From NCBI GenBank assembly GCA_019694675.1, contig JAIBBK010000051.1:1-64000 (forward strand): a DNA stretch of 64,000 bases, read 5' to 3'. Source of the DNA: Ignavibacteria bacterium (GTDB lineage: Bacteria > Bacteroidota > Ignavibacteria > Tepidaquicellales > Tepidaquicellaceae). Under the pieces are notes generated by a model. It searched no databases. It saw only the letters and a program-made list of their open reading frames with translations, and was not told the DNA's origin. This document shows, piece after piece, positions 11,164-19,700 of the stretch; the stretch's first letter is position 1; the number at the start of each line of letters is the position of its first letter. The position numbers and the translations under genes are program-made.

Positions 11164-11778
11164 ATGATAAAATTATCACAAACACTGCTTTTAGTGCTGG
11201 CCACGTCTGTTCTGGCACCGGCATGTTCCAAAGAAAAGGAAACAGGTCAGAATTTCAAAACAAAAGAGATCAAAAGTGAAATGAGCAATTCGGGCAACAG
11301 GAATATCCACGACCTCACGGTCAGAACCATGGACGGAGAAGACAAGAAACTCTCGGATTATTCAGGCAAGGTCCTGATGATCGTCAATGTTGCCTCAAAG
11401 TGCGGATACACGAAACAGTATGCGCCGCTTGAGGAGATCTACAGGAAGTATGCGGACCGGGGATTTGTGGTCCTCGGCTTTCCGTGCAATGACTTCGGCG
11501 GCCAGGAACCCGGCACAAATGACGAGATCAGGACATTCTGTGAAAGCAAGTTTGATGTGACCTTCCCGTTATTTGACAAAGTGGAAGTACTGGGTGAAGG
11601 CAAGAGCCCTTTATACGAAAGGCTTACTGAAAATTCTGATCCTCCCGGAGATATCGGCTGGAACTTTGAGAAATTCATTATTTCGAAAAGCGGGGATATT
11701 GTGGCAAGGTTCAAGAGCAAGACAGAGCCGGATTCACCTGAAGTTGTTTCTCTGATAGAAGCTGAACTGAGCAAGTAA
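11164..11778 (+). CDS. Glutathione peroxidase-family thiol peroxidase, lipoprotein
   Basis: This 204-residue peroxidase has a lipoprotein signal peptide: a hydrophobic stretch ending in LAPAC, with Cys21 as the lipidation site. The mature part has the GPx-family motifs NVASKCGYT (peroxidatic Cys80, cysteine rather than selenocysteine), GFPCNDFGGQEP (resolving-type Cys and active-site Gln) and GWNFEKF (active-site Trp/Asn). Such enzymes usually work with thioredoxin and reduce lipid or hydrogen peroxides. The lipid anchor places it outside the cytoplasm, where it would need a periplasmic reductant. It is followed directly by a strong terminator. Confidence 0.92.
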   Translation: MIKLSQTLLLVLATSVLAPACSKEKETGQNFKTKEIKSEMSNSGNRNIHDLTVRTMDGEDKKLSDYSGKVLMIVNVASKCGYTKQYAPLEEIYRKYADRGFVVLGFPCNDFGGQEPGTNDEIRTFCESKFDVTFPLFDKVEVLGEGKSPLYERLTENSDPPGDIGWNFEKFIISKSGDIVARFKSKTEPDSPEVVSLIEAELSK

Positions 11779-11785
11779 AAAAAAT

Positions 11786-11821
11786 GGCTGTCTGCAGTAC
11801 TGATTTGCAGACAGCCTTTTT
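11786..11821. terminator. Bidirectional rho-independent terminator
   Basis: A perfect 11-bp inverted repeat (GGCTGTCTGCA at 11786-11796, complement at 11806-11816) encloses a 9-nt loop. It is followed on the plus strand by five T residues and preceded by a long A run (from 11777), so it can also end minus-strand transcripts. It lies exactly between the convergent peroxidase gene and the first C25 gene. Confidence 0.92.
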
Positions 11822-11854
11822 GTAATTGGAGAACCGGCTAAATGCTGCAACTCA

Positions 11855-14800
11855 TCACCGCAGTATCACAAGTTTTTCTGTCTGCGTTTCAGAGCCGGAG
11901 CCGTCAGTAGTGACAAGCTTGTACAGATAAGTTCCGTTTGCAACCGCATCCCCGTCGCTGTCTCTTCCGTCCCACGTTATCGAATTACTTCCGATGATTG
12001 CAGGTGCGACTATTTCCTTTATAAGTCTACCGCCGACAGTGTAAATCCGGATCTTAACATTGTCCGGATTTTCCGAACCGGCTAAAGTGAACATGAAACT
12101 CGTTTCGCCTTTCATCGGATTCGGATAGTTGTAAAGATCGATAACGCCGAAGTTATCGGAAACCAGGACTTCAAAATAAGCAGTATCCGCTGTGTATTCA
12201 TCCTGCTTCACTAACACCGCAAGTTCATGCCTTCCGCTCTCAAGAACCGGCCTGAATATATACTTGCCCGCGGAATTCTGAGCAGGAGCTTCGGGACCGG
12301 AATCCTTTGCCGATTTTCTTGCAATGACCGGATTGTTCATTGAATACGTCAATTGCCTGCCGTTTAGAATGACAGAAACACGCCCGGTGTCATAGCTCAT
12401 TGCGGCATCTCCGCCTTCAAGATCGGATTCAACCCTGAGTTCCGGATTTTTGCTGACATAATCGCCTGAACGCAGAACGGATCCGTCGCTGTAAACAGTG
12501 ATATTTACAGGCTTGTAAAGCCTTGCGCTGTATAACGGTATGACGATGTCATTGTTGTAAGTATAAAACTCGTTGTGTTTGTCGTAAAGTCTCATCTGAA
12601 CAATGGCGTTCATACTGTCTCTGTAATACGGGATCTGAAACTTCTTTGACAGTATTGCGGAGGCACCGGGAGTAAGTACATACTGCGAAGTATCAGAGTA
12701 AATAAGATTGGGAGTATTTGCCGATTTCTTGTAAACATTGACAATGTAACCGCTGATGTCCGCATAGCCAACATTGTGAATATTGGTTGTAAACTTCAGT
12801 TCATCCCCAACCTTGTAAGTCGACTGCAGAGTCAGGTTGTTGATGTCCCAGGCAAATTCAGACGCCGGTATATAGTCAACTGATATCTGATTCAGCACAG
12901 GCGCAGAATTGCCTGTAACAGTGTCAAGACTCAGTTTCGCCACCAGATTCAATCTCGGATATCGTATGGAATTCACAAAACTAAGATCGGCAAAATCGTT
13001 TGATGTCACATCTGAAAAGAGGAGATACTGCTGATTGTCGGCCGCATCAATTCCGTACACATCAAACTTGATATTGCTGTTGGGAGAAAGTGTCTGAGAC
13101 CATGAGAAACTGTTCCATAGCCGGGCCGGCCCCACAATATTGTCTACTGTTGCCGACGTCTTCTTGAAATTCACATCCAGCACGCTGTTTGACTCTGCCC
13201 AGTGGTCACAGCTCACGCAACCCGGAGCGGGCCTGCAGCACGGATCAAACATCTCGGAGACCTGCGAGTGCGATGCTCCCTGCCAGCCGATAAGACTCCA
13301 TGTGTGGAAGTAAGACATAAGCCCTATGGAATCGCAATAGATACTTCCGAAAGTGCGAAGTTTTGTCTTTGCGTTAGCGCTGAGATACTGTCCGCCGGCA
13401 AAATATGCCGCGTTAAGAAGCATAAGGTAATGCGTTGAGTCGTATGTGTTCAGGAAGTTGACCAGAGAATCCGACGAGCTTGAAGTGTTCATCTTGAGAT
13501 TCTTAAACTCAAGTATCGAACCGGTCAGCTTCTTAACTTTCAGAAGGTTTAGTCCGGTATTCTTGCCCCCGTCTATATAAACGTTCCTGTTCCCAACGCT
13601 GAAGTAGGAAGCTTCTTCGGCATTGCTTCCGTAAGACCTGATGAAAAGCGTTGTAGGCACAGATGAGAGAGTTACTCCCGTTCCGCTGAACGAAGCATTC
13701 GTCATTTCGCTCTGAGGAAATTGCGGACTCTTCGATTTCTCGATCTGCACACTCTCCGGAACATTCTCATTGCCGCCGTTCCGGCTTGCAGAACTGTATG
13801 CGGGGATCTTGTAAATGAAGTGCTGAACGCCTGACCAACCGGAACTGTCACCGTTGATCACGGCATTTGTCCTCCAGTAATGAAGTGTGCTGTTGTTTCT
13901 TACCGGTACTGCTGACCTGAACGACGTTGATACTCCGGAGACAGAAACAGTGCTGAAAGTTCTGAGGGCAGGGGAGTTGAATGCGGCATTCGTATCAACC
14001 TGAACTATCAGTCTGATGCTGTTTCCGGAACTTGCAATCCTGGGATTGAGTCCCGTGAATGAAATGCTGTCCGTATTTATCACTGCGTTGGCTACAGGTT
14101 TCAGAGGAACAAACGACAAGTTCTTCAGCGGCAGGTTTATCGTGATCGAGTTGTTTGATTTGTCTTCAAGCGGAGTCCAGTTATCCTGATCAAGCGTTAC
14201 CTGTACATCGTAGGAAGCAAGCGAATCTATCTGAAACGTGTAGCTTAACGTGTCGAGGAATGAGAAGTTCCTGATCACCTGATCTTGCGAGCTGTAGTTC
14301 ACATCATTCTTCCTCAACTGAAACCTGACCTTTGCAGAATCTGAGTAAAGGCCGAGGTTCTTTGGATATACGGTCAATGTAACGTATTCTCCGACAGTCG
14401 GGAGACTGTTTGACAAGACATAATCCGAATTTGTAATGGCATACTCTGGCCTTTTCGGAAGTTTGAGCTCTGCGGCAGGATCGCCGAGCAGTGAGTAACA
14501 GTTCAGTGTATGCCTTACGTTGAATGAGATAGAATCCTTGCTCATTACTTTATGAGCATACTGAGTGATCTTGCCCGTACGCCGGTTAGTATCGTTTCTA
14601 ATTGTGGTTGTTATGTGAGAACCAAAATCATTTCCGTTCTGTGCGTAACTCCATCCGGTTGTACCGACAAATCCGATTGAACCTTTGCCGGGAAGATATG
14701 TAAACTGTTCACCGAAGCCCCTTAAGTTCGAAAGGGCGTTTTCGCCTGTAAAGCATGTAAGGCTGAGAACCAGCGGAAGCCTGGACTCATTCGACAGCAA

Positions 14801-16723
14801 GTTTGCATCGTCAAGCGTGATTTCCCAGTCATGGCTTCCTGCATGTCCGCGGTAGTTTGCAAATGTTGCGCCGCGGTCAAACGAACCTATGGTTGAATCT
14901 TTAACGTTGTATGACAAGTACCCGGACGAATCAGTCCTGTAAACCTTTACGGCTTCCCCGGAGATCGGCGCGGGATTTATAAAGGAAACTATGTCAACAT
15001 TCGATTTGCTCTGATGTGAAGTCTGTTCTGTCAGAGTTCCGCCTCCGGTCATGTATATGAAGTTCTTGACCCACGGTTCAACGGGCTGAGCTTCATAACT
15101 GATTATCTTGTCAACTACATTCTGCGCCTCCGACGTTGTGTAAACAGGTATCCTCCCTATGGCTACCATGTTGTAATAGCAGAATGTGCCGATATTGAAA
15201 TTCGCGTAATATCCGTCTGACGGAGGATAACCAAAAACCGGAATGAAATTCCTTGTGTATGTTGAAGTGGATAGATTCTTCTTCGGATCAAATGTGCCTC
15301 TTCCGAACAGGCAGACATAGCTCATCTTAGGAAGCTGCCAGTTATCGTAAACATGCTTTGTGAAATACCTTATAGGCTCGGGACTTTCGAATCCGTAACC
15401 GAAGATATCATAAATGTCTTCGACTTCCGCTTTGAATGATCTGTAACCGTCACGGCTTTGCCTGTATGCTCTGAGCTGTTCAGCCTGAGTCTGAAAAAGA
15501 CTGTTGTAGATGATGAGATAATCCGCTCCGTTTGTGGATGAAACAAGATCCGGAACCGACCTCTGCTTTATCCTCAATGGCTTGAGAGTAATACTGTTAT
15601 TGACAGCAACTATTCTCGCATTGCCGTTAGCGGTGAACTTCAAAGTATCGGCCGAGAATGAGCTGGCACTGATCCTTTTGTAGTTATTTACGTCGTAAAT
15701 GCTGACAGGAAGAGCATTTGATCCTCCTGAAACCGAAAAGCGCTTTGAGGTTGTGTCACTGCCTGAAAGCGAAGCATCTATTGAAGATGAAGAAAGTGCG
15801 AACTTCCTCGGGTAACCGATCTGCATGAGGTCGGCGTGAAGGAAACTCGTGAATCCTGCGACATGTGTGTACCTTAATGAAACCGTATTTGTGCCGGAAG
15901 TAAGCAGGGAACTTGAGAAAGTAACAGTTGAATCAATCCTGTTTGCGTCATTTGCCTGTATCGTTGCAATGAGGTTGTTATTCACCCTCAGCTCCAAGGT
16001 ATGTTCATTCGTGACAGATGTATTTCTCTGCGTCGGATAGCATAGCACTCTGAAAGTGGCATTTTGCACATTACTGCTGAGCATCGGCAGTGTGAAAGAT
16101 TCGCTTAGCGTAGTCCCGTTGCTAAGCTGACTCCACATCCAGCCTTCTGCTCTGTATTTCTCAGTGGTCAGAAACCGGTAATCGGAAGAGCTGAAGTTCT
16201 CCCCCTGCGTGTAGTAATAATCCTTTTCAAGCTGAACATAGTCTGTAAAGGAAGATGAAGAATACGGGGCAGGTGATGTGTAAGAAAAGTCCTGGTACCG
16301 CTGTCCGTTTGCACCGCCCCAGTCAATCCAGTAAATGCTTGTGTCTGAATAAGGATTGAAATATTCATTGAGCGTGTAAGACAAATTATTCAGATGGTCA
16401 TAGACTTTTGTAAGGCCGCCGTAATTCCTCGAACCGAAGAAATCAAAATAATCACCCGGGTCAAATGTGCCGTCCTGCTGTCCGCTGAAATATACAGGAA
16501 CCTCTGTACCTTTGTACAAAAGCTTGACGGTCCTCGGATCGACTGTTGCAGGGTTGATTCCCGCATTCGTGAAATCGTTTCTGTCAATCCTGTACATACC
16601 GTTCTGGGCCACATATAATTTCAGATATGTCTTGTTTGGCGTGATCCAGTTGTAATTGGTCTGTGCAAATGATGAAACGCCGGAAATCAGCAGAAGAATA
16701 GCCGACAATAGGACTTTTCGCAT
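11855..16723 (-). CDS. PorU2-like C25 peptidase/sortase with ILEI domain and T9SS sorting domain (paralogue 1)
   Basis: This 1622-residue secreted protein has a signal peptide (about 1-20), an N-terminal PorU2-like region (25-390) and a C25 domain (about 398-757) with the His/Cys dyad His627 (YRGHAGSHDWE) and Cys657 (SLTCFTGE). The 30-residue spacing is close to gingipains and PorU. CARDB-like beta-sandwiches (about 765-870), an FN3-like segment (to 970) and an ILEI/FAM3-like domain (about 1023-1150) follow. A Cys cluster (Cys1162, 1163, 1169, 1172, His1174), another CARDB-like part and a C-terminal sorting domain (NYPNPMKGETSF, ending EKLVILR) complete it. It is the second gene of a two-gene operon, 28 bp after its paralogue. 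It could be a surface protease or a transpeptidase attaching T9SS cargo; the sequence alone does not decide. Confidence 0.88.
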   Translation of the reverse strand: MRKVLLSAILLLISGVSSFAQTNYNWITPNKTYLKLYVAQNGMYRIDRNDFTNAGINPATVDPRTVKLLYKGTEVPVYFSGQQDGTFDPGDYFDFFGSRNYGGLTKVYDHLNNLSYTLNEYFNPYSDTSIYWIDWGGANGQRYQDFSYTSPAPYSSSSFTDYVQLEKDYYYTQGENFSSSDYRFLTTEKYRAEGWMWSQLSNGTTLSESFTLPMLSSNVQNATFRVLCYPTQRNTSVTNEHTLELRVNNNLIATIQANDANRIDSTVTFSSSLLTSGTNTVSLRYTHVAGFTSFLHADLMQIGYPRKFALSSSSIDASLSGSDTTSKRFSVSGGSNALPVSIYDVNNYKRISASSFSADTLKFTANGNARIVAVNNSITLKPLRIKQRSVPDLVSSTNGADYLIIYNSLFQTQAEQLRAYRQSRDGYRSFKAEVEDIYDIFGYGFESPEPIRYFTKHVYDNWQLPKMSYVCLFGRGTFDPKKNLSTSTYTRNFIPVFGYPPSDGYYANFNIGTFCYYNMVAIGRIPVYTTSEAQNVVDKIISYEAQPVEPWVKNFIYMTGGGTLTEQTSHQSKSNVDIVSFINPAPISGEAVKVYRTDSSGYLSYNVKDSTIGSFDRGATFANYRGHAGSHDWEITLDDANLLSNESRLPLVLSLTCFTGENALSNLRGFGEQFTYLPGKGSIGFVGTTGWSYAQNGNDFGSHITTTIRNDTNRRTGKITQYAHKVMSKDSISFNVRHTLNCYSLLGDPAAELKLPKRPEYAITNSDYVLSNSLPTVGEYVTLTVYPKNLGLYSDSAKVRFQLRKNDVNYSSQDQVIRNFSFLDTLSYTFQIDSLASYDVQVTLDQDNWTPLEDKSNNSITINLPLKNLSFVPLKPVANAVINTDSISFTGLNPRIASSGNSIRLIVQVDTNAAFNSPALRTFSTVSVSGVSTSFRSAVPVRNNSTLHYWRTNAVINGDSSGWSGVQHFIYKIPAYSSASRNGGNENVPESVQIEKSKSPQFPQSEMTNASFSGTGVTLSSVPTTLFIRSYGSNAEEASYFSVGNRNVYIDGGKNTGLNLLKVKKLTGSILEFKNLKMNTSSSSDSLVNFLNTYDSTHYLMLLNAAYFAGGQYLSANAKTKLRTFGSIYCDSIGLMSYFHTWSLIGWQGASHSQVSEMFDPCCRPAPGCVSCDHWAESNSVLDVNFKKTSATVDNIVGPARLWNSFSWSQTLSPNSNIKFDVYGIDAADNQQYLLFSDVTSNDFADLSFVNSIRYPRLNLVAKLSLDTVTGNSAPVLNQISVDYIPASEFAWDINNLTLQSTYKVGDELKFTTNIHNVGYADISGYIVNVYKKSANTPNLIYSDTSQYVLTPGASAILSKKFQIPYYRDSMNAIVQMRLYDKHNEFYTYNNDIVIPLYSARLYKPVNITVYSDGSVLRSGDYVSKNPELRVESDLEGGDAAMSYDTGRVSVILNGRQLTYSMNNPVIARKSAKDSGPEAPAQNSAGKYIFRPVLESGRHELAVLVKQDEYTADTAYFEVLVSDNFGVIDLYNYPNPMKGETSFMFTLAGSENPDNVKIRIYTVGGRLIKEIVAPAIIGSNSITWDGRDSDGDAVANGTYLYKLVTTDGSGSETQTEKLVILR

Positions 16724-16751
16724 ATGGTATTACAGTTATATTTTGATTTTG

Positions 16752-19700
16752 TTATCGAAGTACAACAAGCTTCCTTGTTTCAGCAAACCTGTTTTCGCTT
16801 TCCCTTGAAACAAGTCTGTACAGATATGTTCCGTTTGCAACATTGTCACCGTCGTCATCTCTGCCGTCCCATTCAATGACATTCATCCCAGGCTGTACAG
16901 TGAACGGGATCTTTCTGATCGTCCTGCCGGAGGTTGTGTAGATCCGTATCTCTGCCTGAAGATTATCGAATTCGCTTCCAATGCTGAACATGAACGAGGT
17001 CCTTTCGCGCATAGGATTTGGATAATTCTGAAGCTCAAACTCTTCATCCGATCCCGATGCAGTCACCTCATACACAAGCGAATCCGTTTCTGTGCCCGAT
17101 GTCAGCAGTATGCTGATCCTGTTGTTTCCTTCTTTCAGTTTAGGTGTGAATGATGCTATATCGCCACTGCCCGGATTGCTGTTGCTGAAAATGCCCCTGC
17201 CGTCATCTCCGATTCTCTGAAGTGCGTCAGACAGATTCGCTTCTTTGCCGTTTACAAATATTTTCAGAGATGTGAGGCCGTCTGTATCTTCCGTCACAGC
17301 GGCTCCTTTGCGGACAAGCCTTGCCTCAGGAGCGGCTTCGACTATCTCACCGCCCTTTATTTCTTTTCCGTCAATGAGAAGGGCATAGCTGTTCTGAAAC
17401 TGACTGCCTGCAATTGTTCCGGATGAATATTCGGCCGTGTTGTTGAAAAGATAGAACTCTCCTGCCGAATTTCCGGGCATGACTCTGAAGATGTATTTTG
17501 TTACGGCAGAACCGGAGTTATCAGTAAAGTTTCCCGCATAGGTCAGCGAGCTGTCCATCTTCAGAATTCTCTTGACCGTATCTGCGAGGATCCTGCTTGT
17601 GTCTGAAATCACATTGCGGAAAACTTCAACTGCGGTCTCATTTATAAAAACATATCCGGCATTGCTGAATCTGAAGCTGAATGAAGTTAGGTTGTCCTTC
17701 TTATCCTGATTACCGATAACAAGAGAGCTCCTTTCGATCAGCAGTTCTGCCGCAGGAGCGAAATTGACAAAGAGCCCTTTGAGAACGGGTGATGAGCTGT
17801 TTGAAGCAATGTCTATGATCAGATTTGCTACAAGGTTCAGTCTCGGAAATTCAGCCGCATTGATCTGAGAGAGCTGATTGAACTTATTATTGCTGAGTCC
17901 CTGCATCAGCAGACTGTCTGTTCCGTCCGGCCTCAAACCTATTACGTCGAAGATGATCGAAGTATTTGGCGGGAGAGACTGCTCCCATGAGAAATCCGTC
18001 CATGAACTAGCCGGACCTACTATGTTCTGCACGGTTCCCGACTGCTTCCTGACGGTTACGGATTTCTGGCTAATTGACTCTGTCCAGTGATCACAACTTA
18101 CGCAGTTCGGAGCCGGGCGGCAGCAAGGATCAAACATCTCAGACACCTCACTCTGAGGTGCGCCGGGATAGCCGATGAAACTCCATGTGTGGAAATATGA
18201 GATCAATCCGATCGAATCGCATTTCGTGCTTCCGAACTGCCTGAGCCGGGCTCGGACTGCGGAAGAAAGATAGGTGCCTCCGGGGAAATACGCCGCATTC
18301 AGAAGCATCAGGTAATGTGTGGAATCAAAAGTATTCAGATAATTCAGCAATGAGTCTGATGACTGGGCTGAAGTGAACCTGAGATTCAGGAACTGCTGCA
18401 CCTCTCCTGTAAGCCTCTTCACTTTCAGTGCATTGAGCCCGGCATTTTCTCCGCCGTCTATGTAAACGTTATTGTCTGCAACGCTGAAATATGATGCCTC
18501 TTCGCCGTTGCTTCCGTAGGACCTGACATAAAGGCCTGCCGGTTTTTCCGCAAGCATAATGCCGTTGTCCGTGCTCACCGTGTTGAACAGGTCCTTTTGC
18601 GGAAACTGGATCTTCCTTGTCTTCGCAATGCTGGCATCTATCTGTGCATTTATGAATCTGTCCTCTTCGGACTGAACCTTGGTAATGCCCGCAGAAAGCG
18701 GGCCGGAATAAATGAATGTTTGAGCGGAGGACCAGCCGGAAGAATCGCCGTTGACTATAGACGAAGTTCTCCAGTGGTAAAGCGTTCCGTTGACCTTGGA
18801 TTGAAGCACCGTCTTGAATTTCGTTGAGTGACCTGTCGGAGAGTTATTCACGAATGTCTGCTTCAGCGGCGAATTGAAGTTCATCGTAGTATCCAGCTCG
18901 GCAAAAACTCTGAGCGAATAACCGGGCGGAAGATTGGGATTCAATCCTGAAAGCTCAACGGAGTCTCCGTAAACTAACGAGTTGTTCACGGGCCCGAGCG
19001 CCTGGAATACGGTTGTCTTTACCGGTATTGTAATTGTAGCGGAATTGTTTGTTTCATCTTCTTCATTGAATCTGTTCGTTTTGTCAAGAGTGACAGTCAT
19101 TGTATAAATGTCGGATGAATCAACGGGGAATGAGTAGATGATCGTGTCGCGGTATTTGAATCCCCTGTAAACAGTGTCCTTCGAAAGCACCAGAGAACCG
19201 CTTGTGCGCAGTTCAAACCTGATCACACATGTGTCTGCATAAAGCCCGAAATTCTTCGGTGTGATTGTCAGGGTCTGCCTTTCTCCGGGCAGAACAGTTT
19301 CCGATGCGAGCATGAAATCAGATTCTTTGATCTCAAACTCGGGAGTCTTTGGCATTCTCAGCTTAGCCGCAGGATCACCCAGCAGGCCGTAGCAGTTCAC
19401 AGTATGCGTGGTTGAGAATGAGGTGGAGTCACCGCTCATGCTTTTTCCCGCGATCCGTGTAAGGTCACCAAGCCTTCTTACAGAGTCTCTCTTTATTGAT
19501 TGAAGTATATATGTGCCGTAAGTATTGCCAATATCTCCGAAGCTCCAGCCGGTAGTCCCCACAAATCCAATAGCACCCTTCCCCAGAAGGTAAACAAATT
19601 TCTCTCCAAAGCCGCGGAAATCTCCGTATGAACTTTCTCCCGTGAAACAAGTGAGACTCAGAACAATAGGGAGCTTGTTGCCGTTCTGCAGGACGTCAGG

